Shown: positions 32,862 to 44,330, numbered from the stretch's first letter. The stretch is 64,000 bases of DNA from an uncultured Acidimicrobiaceae bacterium (GCA_947259275.1 CAMYMH010000007.1:56425-120424), one strand, 5' to 3'. Notes: generated by a model not told the origin, from the sequence alone. Numbers and translations: made by a program.

Positions 32862-34006
32862 TGGACTTCGACCTGGACACCGAGCACGCTCTGCTGCGGG
32901 ATACGGTCCGCTCGTTCGCCGAGGGTGAGATCGCCCCGGTCGCCGCCGGTCTCGATCAACGAGAGGAATTCTCGGTCGAGCTCACCCATAAGATGGGCGA
33001 CCTGGGGATGTTCGGGATGGTGGTGCCGGAGGAGTACGGCGGCCAGGGGATGGACTATCTGGCTTACGTGGTGGCAACCGAGGAGCTGGCTCGCGTTGAC
33101 GGCTCGCAGGCGGCCACCGTCACGGCCGGCAATTCCCTGGGCATCGGACCGATCTACTACTACGGGAGTGAAGAGCAGCGGCAGCGCTACCTCCCGGGAC
33201 TGTGCACCGGGGCCGGGCTGTGGGCCTTCGGGTTGACCGAGGCCGGGGCCGGTTCCGATTCCCGTGCCTCGGCCACCAGGGCGGAGGAGATTGCCGATGG
33301 GTGGCGCCTCAACGGATCGAAGACCTTCATCACCAATGCGTCGTCACCCATTTCGAGAGGGGTGACGGTGCAGGCGGTGACCGGCAACCAGAGCGGAAGA
33401 CCCGAGCTGACCTGTTTCCTGCTCGAGCACGGTACGCCGGGCTTCACCGCAACCGCTATGCACGACAAGCTCATGTGGCGAGCCTCAGACACCGCCGAGC
33501 TCAGCTTCGCCGACTGTGATGTGCCCTCGGAGGCATTGCTTGGCTCGCGTGGAAACGGATCGAAGCAAATGCTGGAGACACTCGACAACGGCCGCCTCGG
33601 CATCGCCGCCATGGGCCTCGGCGCCGCCCAGGGAGCATTCGAGGCCGCGCTCGCCCACGCCAAAGCGCGCCGCCAATTCGGCAGGCCGATCGGTTCGTTC
33701 CAGGGGGTCTCGTTCCAGCTGGCCGACATGGCGATGAAGATCGACCATGCCCGCACCTACTTGTACCGGGCGGCGTGGTTGAAGGACGCCGGACGGGAGT
33801 TCCGGACCGAGGCAGCCATGGCCAAGCTCTTCTGCTCCGAGGTGGCCGCCGAAGCCACCGACGCCGCCGTCCAAATCTTCGGCGGCTACGGCCTCATGAA
33901 GGACTCGGCCGTCGAGCGTTTCTACCGTGACCACCGCATCCTCCGCATCGGCGAAGGCACCAGCGAGATTCAGCGGATCGTCATTTCACGGAGCCTGGGG
34001 CTGTGA
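32861..34006 (+). CDS. Acyl-CoA dehydrogenase, short/branched-chain type
   Basis: 381 residues. FGLTEAGAGSDSRAS and RLNGSKTFITNAS are FAD motifs; the catalytic Glu is in the standard RIGEGTSEIQRIV. ARRQFGRPIGSFQG is the usual segment before the C-terminal helices. ATG at 32861 is preceded by GGAGG and overlaps the ligase stop (TGATG), so the two are coupled. The substrate is probably a short or branched acyl-CoA. Confidence 0.9.
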   Translation: MDFDLDTEHALLRDTVRSFAEGEIAPVAAGLDQREEFSVELTHKMGDLGMFGMVVPEEYGGQGMDYLAYVVATEELARVDGSQAATVTAGNSLGIGPIYYYGSEEQRQRYLPGLCTGAGLWAFGLTEAGAGSDSRASATRAEEIADGWRLNGSKTFITNASSPISRGVTVQAVTGNQSGRPELTCFLLEHGTPGFTATAMHDKLMWRASDTAELSFADCDVPSEALLGSRGNGSKQMLETLDNGRLGIAAMGLGAAQGAFEAALAHAKARRQFGRPIGSFQGVSFQLADMAMKIDHARTYLYRAAWLKDAGREFRTEAAMAKLFCSEVAAEATDAAVQIFGGYGLMKDSAVERFYRDHRILRIGEGTSEIQRIVISRSLGL

Positions 34007-36301
<2,295 letters not shown>

Positions 36302-36303
36302 GG

Positions 36304-36331
36304 ACCAGCTACCAGCTTCCAGCTATCAGCC
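36304..36331. repeat. Heptanucleotide tandem repeat (CCAGCTA)n
   Basis: CCAGCTA CCAGCTT CCAGCTA TCAGCCA, four 7-bp units starting 3 bp after the katG stop codon. Confidence 0.6.
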
Positions 36332-36347
36332 AGAATCGATGGACCAC

Positions 36348-36366
36348 GGCAACCCGAAGGGTTGCC
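36348..36366 (+). terminator. Hairpin downstream of katG
   Basis: GGCAACCC, GAA, GGGTTGCC: perfect 8-bp stem, 47 bp after katG. It has no U-rich tail. Confidence 0.45.
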
Positions 36367-36390
36367 GCCAGCCGCGGACCGCAACCACCC

Positions 36391-36418
36391 CGGTGGGCGG
36401 TGGGCGGTGGGCGGTAGG
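36391..36418. repeat. Heptanucleotide tandem repeat (CGGTGGG)n
   Basis: CGGTGGG three times and CGGTAGG. The last unit overlaps the TAGGCT -10 box of the next gene, so repeat number could shift promoter spacing. Confidence 0.7.
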
Positions 36419-36420
36419 CT
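36415..36420 (+). promoter_or_regulatory. Leaderless-type -10 box of the F420-dependent oxidoreductase gene
   Basis: TAGGCT, 6 nt before ATG at 36427. Confidence 0.5.
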
Positions 36421-36426
36421 CGCTCT

Positions 36427-37410
36427 ATGAAGTTCGGATGGTTGTCGAGTCATGAGTCCTACCAGCCCGAGGTGCTGGCCGATCAGGCGGTCCAGGCCGA
36501 GAACGCCGGATTCGACCTCGTACTGGGATCCGACCACTTCCATCCGTGGGTCGACGACAACTCGGCGGCCGGTTTCGTGTGGTCCTGGTTCGGTGCGGTC
36601 GCGGCCCGCACCCAACGGGTCGAGCTGGCTACCAGCGTCACCTGTCCCCTCTTCCACTACCACCCTGCCCTCATCGCGCAAGCCGCCGCCACCGTCGACC
36701 GGCTGTCCGGCGGACGATTCATGCTCGGCGTCGGCACCGGCGAGAACATCAACGAGGGCCCGATGGGGTTCGCGTTTCCCGGGTACAAGGAGCGGATCGC
36801 CCGCATGGGCGAGGCGCTCGAGATCATTCATCGCCTGTTCGACGGAGAGAAGGTGGACTTCTCCGGTGAGTACTACACCGCCGACAAGGCCAGGCTCTAC
36901 AGCCCGCCGATCGCTCGAGTTCCGGTCTTGATGGCGGCCGGCGGACCCAAGTCGGCCGCCTTCGCGGGAGCCAACGCCGATGGGCTGATCACCAGCGTCA
37001 AGGTTCCGGCCGAGACCATCGAAAAGGTAATCACCCCCTTCACGGAAGCGATGAGCGCCCGGGGCCGGAGCGACGCCCCGATCCTCGCCACCCGGTGGGT
37101 GGTGCTCGCCGGAGATGACGACGAGGCCTGGGAAGCCCTCGACACCATGCGGGGCCTGCGGGCACCGGGTCGCCTGCAAGCGGTCGACCCGATGGAGCTC
37201 CGCCTCGCAGCCGATCAGATGGACCGCCAGGAGATCCTCTCCAAATACACCGTCGTCACCGGTGCCGAGCAGCTGATCGAGGCCTACCGCCCACTCGTGA
37301 CCGACATCGGGGCCGAATACGTGGCCATCCAGGTGGCGAGCACAGATCCGGCCAGCGCCATCGAGCTGGTCGGCCGGGAGGTGCTTCCGGCCTTGCGGGA
37401 ACTGAACTAG
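36427..37410 (+). CDS. F420-dependent oxidoreductase, glucose-6-phosphate dehydrogenase (FGD)-like
   Basis: 327 residues, luciferase-like (LLM) TIM barrel. Marks of the FGD group are LGSDHFHPWVDDN, TSVTCPLFHYHPALIAQAAATV and GVGTGENINEGPMG. FGD reduces coenzyme F420 with glucose-6-phosphate, but close relatives use hydroxy-mycolates, alcohols or unknown sugars, so the substrate is not fixed. It implies the host makes F420. The 3' end overlaps the convergent lipoprotein gene by 4 bp. Confidence 0.82.
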   Translation: MKFGWLSSHESYQPEVLADQAVQAENAGFDLVLGSDHFHPWVDDNSAAGFVWSWFGAVAARTQRVELATSVTCPLFHYHPALIAQAAATVDRLSGGRFMLGVGTGENINEGPMGFAFPGYKERIARMGEALEIIHRLFDGEKVDFSGEYYTADKARLYSPPIARVPVLMAAGGPKSAAFAGANADGLITSVKVPAETIEKVITPFTEAMSARGRSDAPILATRWVVLAGDDDEAWEALDTMRGLRAPGRLQAVDPMELRLAADQMDRQEILSKYTVVTGAEQLIEAYRPLVTDIGAEYVAIQVASTDPASAIELVGREVLPALRELN

Positions 37411-38099
37411 CCGTTCAGTCGATCGAGCAGGCCTTCGAGCTCGGCCCGAGCTTCCTCGGCGCCGGCGTCTGCCGCCCGGTCGCGGGCGACCTCCAGGGAG
37501 GGCCGTTGGCGAGCCAGGGCCTCCCGGGGACCCAACGCCTCCGCCGGGAGCCGGTCGACCCACGGGTTGAACAAGGGGGCGAAACTCGGCCCGAAGGTCG
37601 CCAGCAGGTCAACATACCACTGCTGATTCGGCGCCTGGATGGCGACCACCGTCAGATCGCCGCGCGGTGAGGTGGCGTCGACTTCGGCGAACTGTTGGCC
37701 ATAGGCCTCGAAACGCAGCTCTCCCACCAGGGTGACCTCCGTGATGTCGGCACCGGTGAATCCACGGACGCCGGCGGCAAACGACTCCCAGAACGTGCGA
37801 CTAACTTCCGGCGATACCCCGCCGGAGATGAGGTCTTCGTACAGTTCTACCGAGAAGCTTTCGACTGCCAGCATGAGTACGAACTGCTCCTCGACCACCA
37901 CCCCGTCGGCCACCGGGTACTGGCCGATGGAGAGCGCGTCGAGCCAGGCGGTGACCGCCGCCAGCGGCGTCTCGCCACCCGTCATGGTGGTCGTCGTCGA
38001 GGAAGGCACGGCGGTGGTCGGGGTATCGGCGTCATCCCCGCCGCATCCCCCCACCAGGATCGCGCACATCGCGATACCCCAGAACGCAGATCTCAGCAC
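37407..38099 (-). CDS. Lipoprotein of unknown function
   Basis: 230 residues. The signal VLRSAFWGIAMCAILVGGCGG has a lipobox at GGC. A Thr/Ser-rich linker (TPTTAVPSSTTTTMTGG) follows, then a NTF2-like-looking alpha/beta domain (LAAVTAWLDALSIGQY ... QQFAEVDATSPRGDLTVVAIQ ... WYVDLLATFGPSFAP) and a charged helical tail. No family is assigned with confidence. GTG at 38099 is chosen because TAGAGT lies 7 nt upstream; a TTG at 38129 would put non-signal residues first. Confidence 0.65.
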   Translation of the reverse strand: MLRSAFWGIAMCAILVGGCGGDDADTPTTAVPSSTTTTMTGGETPLAAVTAWLDALSIGQYPVADGVVVEEQFVLMLAVESFSVELYEDLISGGVSPEVSRTFWESFAAGVRGFTGADITEVTLVGELRFEAYGQQFAEVDATSPRGDLTVVAIQAPNQQWYVDLLATFGPSFAPLFNPWVDRLPAEALGPREALARQRPSLEVARDRAADAGAEEARAELEGLLDRLNG

Positions 38100-38106
38100 C
38101 CGCCCG

Positions 38107-38112
38107 ACTCTA
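38107..38112 (-). promoter_or_regulatory. Leaderless-type -10 box of the lipoprotein gene
   Basis: TAGAGT on the minus strand, 7 nt before GTG at 38099. Confidence 0.45.
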
Positions 38113-38147
38113 TCGGTGGTCTCCGCCAATCAAGCTAGGTCGAGCGA

Positions 38148-38311
38148 CTAATTCTGAGGGTTGTTACAGCTTACGGAGCGGAGGTTGTAGGTCTCACACT
38201 CGAACGGGGTGAAGTCTCGGGTGAGGCCGCACTCGGCCAGGACCAACAGGTCGTCGGTATCCAGCGCCCAGACCCGGACCGGGCCACCCGCGCGGGATCC
38301 TGGTGTCTGCC
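38148..38311 (-). pseudogene. Decayed C-terminus of a propeller protein related to 38628-44324
   Basis: Read on the minus strand, the stretch ending at TAG 38148 translates to ...GGPVRVWALDTDDLLVLAECG then LTRDFTPFECETYNL. The end aligns with the C-terminus of the giant upstream protein (LSLDVEELIQIGRSRLTRTL then TTNECETYHI) and with the closing strand of WD40-type propellers (VRVW). An in-frame TGA lies near 38350, and nothing further upstream resembles the rest of such a protein. It is best read as the last remnant of a tandem duplicate. Confidence 0.65.
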
Positions 38312-38627
38312 GGATAGTCCCGAAAGGCCCAAGTTCGGAAGCTCAAAGAGGTCCGCGCAGTTACCACTCGACGCCGGCCTAATGCATGCGGGTGTCAAGA
38401 GCGATGATCCAGACGGGGCGCCCCAGTCGAATCCAGCGGCCCGTCGCTCCGTGACTGCCCTGAAACCGGCGGCCTGAGAAAACGCTTCGGGCACCGGATC
38501 GACCAGGGCCAGGGGTGGACAGCCATCGGCGGTCAGTGGTCCTTGCTACTGAAGGCAGGAAGCCGTTGGCCTCTCGCCATCGATGGCCGCATACCCGATT
38601 CGTCCGGCGACCGTTGGGATTGGGTGG
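38312..38627. other. Intergenic region, no gene recognised
   Basis: About 315 bp between the remnant and the stop codon of the giant gene. Short reading frames occur on both strands without family resemblance. It may be the rest of the decayed duplicate. Confidence 0.4.
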
Positions 38628-41600
38628 CTACGGCCCCGCCGGACATGGGTCGATGTGGTAGGTCTCACACTCGTTGGTGGTGAGCGTCCGCGTCAATCGG
38701 CTCCGACCGATCTGGATGAGCTCTTCGACGTCCAGACTCAACACGTATCCCGGACCGTCGGCGAGGAAGAGGAGGTGCGAATCGTCGACGAACTCGACGT
38801 TTACGCGTCCCGCCTCAAGGGGGATCCGGTGCACCGGCACGAGACCATCCAGCTCGAGTACCGTGACGAACCCGCCTCCGGCCGCCGCGACCATCGAGCC
38901 AGCCGGGCTGATGTCGAGATCTTTGAGGATTCCACTCAGCACGATCGTGGCCGTTCCCTCCTCGTTCCAGGTCTGCGTGTCGTATACGGTGATCGTCGAA
39001 TCATGCAGTCCAGCATGTAGCAGGTGGCGGCCGTCCGGCGTGAAGCGGATCTGCGCGGAAGTGGCCATACTCGGATCGGCGATCCGCGCTACCTCCGTCC
39101 AGTTCTGGGGGTCCAAGACAATCAGCTTGGTTGGCGACTGGAACCGCGGGGCGAGAGCAAGCAAGTCCCCCGACGGGCTCCAAGCCATATTGTGCCATCC
39201 TTCGAGTTCCGCCTCATGCTCGATCGTGCCGGAGCTTGCGTCCCAGACCATCAGCACGGAAAGGGTGCCGGTTGACGCGGTTGCAGCGAGCCGAGTCCCA
39301 TCCGGCGAGAACTCGATCTGATCACTGGCGACGGGGTACGGCCGCTCTGGAAAGTCCCGGCAGCCTGGCCCTAGCAACTGGCCGTTCTCATCAAACGTCG
39401 CCTCACACCACCCATCCATCGTGACGACCGTCTCGCCGGTAGCCGTGTCGATGATCTGCACGGGGCCGAATGTCCGCGAGGAAAACGAGCCTCGTTGGGC
39501 CGCCAGGAACCTACCGTCGGGTGACAGTGCGATGTCCTGCCCGGAAATCTCGAGGATCTCACCGGTGATGTCGCCAGTCGTGGTATCGAAAGTGAGGACT
39601 CGGCCCTCCGAGACCTGGGTGACGGCCCCGCGGCCGTCGACCAGGTCGAGGTTGTAGCTCGGATAGATGGACACCGGCAGCGCAACCATCCCGGCCTCTT
39701 CGACGGCGGTCGTGTCCCACACTGTGTGAACCCGCTGCCCGCGTGCCAGTAGCTTCCCGTCCAAGCTGGAGCCCAGCGATCCGTTTGGTCTTCCGAGGGG
39801 CACCGTGAGGAGTTCCTCTCCACTATTGGCATCCCACAGATGGGCCACCCAATTCATGGCGTCGGCGAATACTCCCGAGCCATCAGCTGTGAACATCGCC
39901 CAGTCGCGCTCCTCTCCGATCCGGTGGAGCTCAAGTACGTATTCGCCGGAGGCCGTGTCCCAAAGCCGACCTTGCCCGAAGCCCACCAAGCTGCCGTCAC
40001 CGTTCAGCCGGTTTCCAACGCCCTGGAGCACGCGAACGGGCTCACGGGTCGCGAGGTCCAGAACGGTCGTCTCTCCCTCGACCTCATATGCCAGGCGGGT
40101 TCCGTCCGCGCTCACCGAGAGGCCGACCACTTGCCCCCACTCGTGCTGAGCCAGCACCGTGGTAGTTCCGCCCGGGCTCACCTCCAGGATGGCTTCTGTT
40201 TGCTCCAGGCAGTCGCCATCGGAGTTCGGCGTGTCGGCCAGCAGCCACATCGGACCCTCGTCGACGAGCCCGTACCCGTTGGCAAAAACCTGCGAGATCG
40301 GGCACGGCCACTCGATCTCGGAGAGTACCCACTCGCCGGTAGCGGCCTCGACCCGGTAAATGCCGACCGGGAGTGCAGCGGTAGGGAACACCACGTGGCT
40401 ACCGTCGGCCGTCGGGTGCATGGTCGACAGGTTGGCGGGTCCCCACCAACTGCCCTCATGGGGAAGGTCCTCGCTCCACAAGACGTCTCCGGTTGTCGGG
40501 TCTCTTCCTTCGACCCTCCTGCCGACGCCCTCGCCGGAGAGTGTCACGATCGTGTCACCGTTGGCGGTGAGCGTGGCGCCGGTCCAGCCGTCAACGTCGT
40601 AGGACGTGAGTTTGCGATGACCGAGGATTGCCTCATGGAGTGCATTGACGGCCTCGAAGGTGGGCTCAGCTACTTCGGACGCAGCGAGGGAGAGCAACAG
40701 GCTGAGTTCAGGATCTTCGTCGAGGACACCGACGGCGGACGCAGCCAGCTCACGGGCGTGGGCGGCAGCAGCGTTGTCTTCCGCTCGCTGCTGCTGAATC
40801 AGGGCAAACACCGCAAAGACCAGGGCAACCACCGCTACCACTGCAAAACCGCTCACGATGAAACGCCGCACCCGCCGGCGGCGCGCCTCGTCTCGATCGG
40901 CAGCCTCTCGGCTGCCACCGAGAAACTCACGCTCGTCGGCGGTGAGGGTGAGGTCGCTCGATTCCGCCCAGGTCTCGAATTGGGCCAGGCGGCCGCCTCC
41001 GAGCAAGTAATCGTTTGTGCGACCCGAAGCCTCCCACTCGTCTACCGCCGCCCGGAAACGTCCGTGGAGAATGAGCGATTCGCGCTGTTGGGTGATCCAG
41101 CCGTCGAGTCTCTCCCACTCCGACAGCAAGGCCTCATGGGCCACCTCTACGGTTGGACCGCGGGTGACGGGATCGCGATCGAAGGAAAGCAGTCGGTGTT
41201 CGCCGTAGAGCTTGAGCACCGGTTCGATCTCGTCTTCGCTACCGAGGCCTTGCAGTTCCCGGCGCCGCACCCGGCGGCGGGTGTCTTCGGTCTGTTCCTC
41301 GACGTTGACCAGCCGGAGGAAGAACTGGCGACACACCTCTTGGCCGGACTCGCCGAGACCTGCGTATAGCTGCTCGGCCCGGCTTCCGAGCGCTCCGGTT
41401 ACGCCCCCGGCGGCGTCGTACCCGCCGATGGTGAGCAGGTCACTATGGCGGGACGAGAACAGCTCGGTGAGGGCGTACTGCAGCAGGGGAAGGGCACCGG
41501 GCTGGTGGTACAAATCCGCCAGGATGTGCTTGGTCAGGCCGGGTTCCAGCTTGATCCCCACGCCCTCGGCCGGTGCTTGGATGGCGGCGGCGAGCTCCTC

Positions 41601-44324
41601 GTCGGTAAGTGCCGTCACCGCCACCAGGCCCTCCTTGAGCAGGGCCCCGAACTCGGGGTACCTGAGCGGCCGGTCGAAGAAGTCGGCCCGGAGGGTGACC
41701 ACCACCTTTACCCGGCGGCGGTCATCGTCGAGCAGGGTGGTGAGCGCGTCGAGGAACAGCTGACGGGTGCCCTCGTCGCGGGTGAGGGTGAAGAGCTCCT
41801 CGAACTGGTCGATCACCAGCAATACGGTGTCGTCGGCACCCACCAGCTGCTTGCTGGCCCGCAGCAGGCCGCGGGCGTCTCGCTGGAGATCCTCGGCCAG
41901 TTCAGCCGAGGTAGTCGCCGCCACCTTGAGCAGTGCGCCTGCCAGTTCTTCGAAGGGATAGGAACCGGGATACATGTCGGTGATGAGCCATTGGCGGGAG
42001 CCGGGGAGCCCGCCCGCCCGGAGCGCCGGGATTAGCCCGGCTCGCACCACCGACGATTTGCCGATGCCGGAGGGGCCAACTACTGCGACCAGTGGGTGTT
42101 CCGCCAGAGCCGCGAGGAGCTGGTCGACCATGGTGTCGCGACCGTGGAAGTCGACGCTGTCGGCCTCCCGGAACGGGTGCAGGCCCTTGTATGGGTTACG
42201 AGTAGGGGTGAACGCCGAGATCGGTTCGGCCGGCTCCTCGCCGAATCCGGCGTGCAAGTCAGCCAGGAACTCGCCGACGGTGGCGAAGCGGTCGGCGGGA
42301 TCGTCGGCCACCGCCCGGCCGATCACCCCTGCCAAGGAGATGGGAAGGTCCGACCGGATCTCGTGGGCGGCGGGCAGCGGCCCATCCATGGGAGGTGGCT
42401 GTCCGGTGAACAACTCGAAGGTGAGCATGCCGAGGGCATAGATGTCGGCCCGAAGCGTGAGGGGCTCCCCGCGCAACTCCTCCGGGGGGACGTACGCAGG
42501 CGAGGTGGCATAGGGGCGGCCGGCATCGGACGCATCGACCAGCCGGGTGGCGATCCCGAAGTCGGTCAGATAGGCGTTGCCCTCGTCATCGAGCATCACG
42601 TTGCCGGGCTTGAGGTCCCGGTGCGCCACCCCCTGCCTATGGGCATAGGACAACGCCCCGCCGAGCTGGTCAAGCAGGGTGAGGGCGGTTGCGTGATTGA
42701 AGGGCCCCCGGTCGAGCGCTCGTCGTAGCGACCCACCCCGGAGCCACCGCATCACGAGATACGCCCCGTCCGGGTCCCGCCAGTAGTCGTAGAGGGCGAC
42801 GATATGTTGATGCTCCAGCTGAGCCACCAGCTGGGCCTCGACTTCGAATCGCCGCACGAAGGCAGGCTGGTCGACGTACTCGGGTCGGATGACCTTGACC
42901 GCTACTTCCCGGCCGACGGTGGGCTGGTAGGCGCGGTAGACGATGCCAAAGTCGCCCCCGCCGATCTGCTCTCGCAGCTCATAGCCACGGACGGTTCGCC
43001 CGAAGGCGGTCCCGGGGAGCGGCGGGGGGAGCCGGTCGATCTGCAACGGCGGGAACTCCGCCGGCAGCCCATCGATCACCAACTGAGACACCCGGTGGGG
43101 CCGGCCCATGCCCTTGAAGCGGTATTCGCCCAGGGTTCGCATCTCCCAACCGGCCTCCGCCGAATCGAGCAGGGCGCGGTGAGCCGGATTCGACAGGAGA
43201 ATCTGGCCGCCGTGGCCGGCCGCCATGATGCGAGCGCAGCGGTTGATGGTCGGCCCGAACAGATCTCCGGCCCGAGTTTCCACCTCACCGACATCCACCG
43301 CTATACGGGCCCTGAGTGGACCGGTCTCCCCCCATTCAAAACGGACGAGGTCCCGCTGGGCCATGGCGGCGGCCGTGATGGCCGCCTGCACCTCTGCGAA
43401 CTCCGCACACACGCCATCGCCGGTCGCCTTGAACACGCGGCCCCCGGCATCCTCCACCGCGGCGGTGAGGATCTCATCATGTTTCGCCAACGCCGACGGC
43501 ATCGCAATTGGATGGAGCTCCCACAGCACCGTGGAGGACTCGAGGTCGGTGAACAGGATCGCCCGGGTGTCCACCCGGGGGGCGAGGTCGAGCTCGAGAG
43601 TCGGATCCTGGCGCAGAATCCGATCCTCCAGGTCCTGCAGCTCCGGGGAAGGCTCTACGCCCAGCTCTTCGCCGAGGGTGGTCCGGGTCCGCTGATAGGC
43701 CCGCAACGCCTCGGCCTGCCGGCCCGCCCGATACAGGGCCAGCATGTGCTGGTGGCGGAACCGCTCCTGGAAGGGGTACTCGGCCGTCAGCACCTCCAAC
43801 TCCCCCACAAGATCAGCATCGTGGCCGAGCGCCAGGTCCGCCTCGATCCGGGCCTCTATGGCCGCGGTTCGCAGCTCCTGCAGCCGGGTGAGCTCGGCTC
43901 GCAGGGCCGGCTCGTCTCGCAGGTCGGCATAGGGGTGACCGCGCCACAGGGCGAGGGCTTCACGAAGGTGAGTGCCCGCAGTTTCGGGGTCGGCTTCAAT
44001 GGTTGCCCGCGCCTCGCCCACGAGGCGTTCGAACACCCGGGCATCTACAACCTCGCCGTCGAGCGCCAACCGGTATCCATCACCGACCCGCTCGAGCAGG
44101 TCACCAAACACGCCCCGCAACCGTGAGATATAGGTATGGATCGAGCTGCGGACATCACCGGGTGGTGAATCCCCCCACACCCGATCGATGAGTGAGTCGG
44201 AGCTGACGGCGTACCCGTCGGCCTCGATCAGCAACGCCAGCACCAGGCGCTGTTTTGGACCCCCGATCGCGACCACTGCTCCATCGGAGACCACTTCCAG
44301 CGGGCCGAGCACCCGGATCTCCAT
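38628..44324 (-). CDS. Multidomain signalling protein: SARP/BTAD regulator - class III cyclase - Ser/Thr kinase - nSTAND NTPase - TM - beta-propeller
   Basis: 1,898 residues. Domains in order: OmpR-type winged helix (1-95; GGPKQRLVLALL, SSIHTYISRLR); BTAD (95-245); class III cyclase homology domain (250-410; RAILFTDLESST, KATGDGVCAEF, PTINRCARIMAAGHGGQI, both metal Asp and the Asn-x3-Arg present); Ser/Thr kinase (445-690; IGGGDFGIVYRA, VAVKVI, HRDLKPGN, DFG); nSTAND1-type NTPase (705-1080; NPYKGLHPF, Walker A GPSGIGKSS at 748, Walker B VLLVIDQFEELF at 833); RRRR then a membrane span (about 1151-1175); repeated FSPDG/WD-like beta-propeller blades (1215-1898). Positive charges before the span place the DNA-binding, cyclase, kinase and NTPase parts inside and the propeller outside. 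ATG at 44324 is fixed by TACGCT 6 nt upstream. Confidence 0.88.
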   Translation of the reverse strand: MEIRVLGPLEVVSDGAVVAIGGPKQRLVLALLIEADGYAVSSDSLIDRVWGDSPPGDVRSSIHTYISRLRGVFGDLLERVGDGYRLALDGEVVDARVFERLVGEARATIEADPETAGTHLREALALWRGHPYADLRDEPALRAELTRLQELRTAAIEARIEADLALGHDADLVGELEVLTAEYPFQERFRHQHMLALYRAGRQAEALRAYQRTRTTLGEELGVEPSPELQDLEDRILRQDPTLELDLAPRVDTRAILFTDLESSTVLWELHPIAMPSALAKHDEILTAAVEDAGGRVFKATGDGVCAEFAEVQAAITAAAMAQRDLVRFEWGETGPLRARIAVDVGEVETRAGDLFGPTINRCARIMAAGHGGQILLSNPAHRALLDSAEAGWEMRTLGEYRFKGMGRPHRVSQLVIDGLPAEFPPLQIDRLPPPLPGTAFGRTVRGYELREQIGGGDFGIVYRAYQPTVGREVAVKVIRPEYVDQPAFVRRFEVEAQLVAQLEHQHIVALYDYWRDPDGAYLVMRWLRGGSLRRALDRGPFNHATALTLLDQLGGALSYAHRQGVAHRDLKPGNVMLDDEGNAYLTDFGIATRLVDASDAGRPYATSPAYVPPEELRGEPLTLRADIYALGMLTFELFTGQPPPMDGPLPAAHEIRSDLPISLAGVIGRAVADDPADRFATVGEFLADLHAGFGEEPAEPISAFTPTRNPYKGLHPFREADSVDFHGRDTMVDQLLAALAEHPLVAVVGPSGIGKSSVVRAGLIPALRAGGLPGSRQWLITDMYPGSYPFEELAGALLKVAATTSAELAEDLQRDARGLLRASKQLVGADDTVLLVIDQFEELFTLTRDEGTRQLFLDALTTLLDDDRRRVKVVVTLRADFFDRPLRYPEFGALLKEGLVAVTALTDEELAAAIQAPAEGVGIKLEPGLTKHILADLYHQPGALPLLQYALTELFSSRHSDLLTIGGYDAAGGVTGALGSRAEQLYAGLGESGQEVCRQFFLRLVNVEEQTEDTRRRVRRRELQGLGSEDEIEPVLKLYGEHRLLSFDRDPVTRGPTVEVAHEALLSEWERLDGWITQQRESLILHGRFRAAVDEWEASGRTNDYLLGGGRLAQFETWAESSDLTLTADEREFLGGSREAADRDEARRRRVRRFIVSGFAVVAVVALVFAVFALIQQQRAEDNAAAAHARELAASAVGVLDEDPELSLLLSLAASEVAEPTFEAVNALHEAILGHRKLTSYDVDGWTGATLTANGDTIVTLSGEGVGRRVEGRDPTTGDVLWSEDLPHEGSWWGPANLSTMHPTADGSHVVFPTAALPVGIYRVEAATGEWVLSEIEWPCPISQVFANGYGLVDEGPMWLLADTPNSDGDCLEQTEAILEVSPGGTTTVLAQHEWGQVVGLSVSADGTRLAYEVEGETTVLDLATREPVRVLQGVGNRLNGDGSLVGFGQGRLWDTASGEYVLELHRIGEERDWAMFTADGSGVFADAMNWVAHLWDANSGEELLTVPLGRPNGSLGSSLDGKLLARGQRVHTVWDTTAVEEAGMVALPVSIYPSYNLDLVDGRGAVTQVSEGRVLTFDTTTGDITGEILEISGQDIALSPDGRFLAAQRGSFSSRTFGPVQIIDTATGETVVTMDGWCEATFDENGQLLGPGCRDFPERPYPVASDQIEFSPDGTRLAATASTGTLSVLMVWDASSGTIEHEAELEGWHNMAWSPSGDLLALAPRFQSPTKLIVLDPQNWTEVARIADPSMATSAQIRFTPDGRHLLHAGLHDSTITVYDTQTWNEEGTATIVLSGILKDLDISPAGSMVAAAGGGFVTVLELDGLVPVHRIPLEAGRVNVEFVDDSHLLFLADGPGYVLSLDVEELIQIGRSRLTRTLTTNECETYHIDPCPAGP

Positions 44325-44330
44325 GCCGCG

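Noticed and set aside
38171..38494. 107-codon minus-strand frame as a gene
   Set aside because: The homology to the giant protein's end lies in a different frame, so this frame is a shadow over a pseudogene.
42804..44126. Long plus-strand reading frame of 440 codons
   Set aside because: Lies antisense to the giant signalling gene; sequence is His/Arg/Gly-rich without any family pattern, as expected for a shadow in high-GC DNA.
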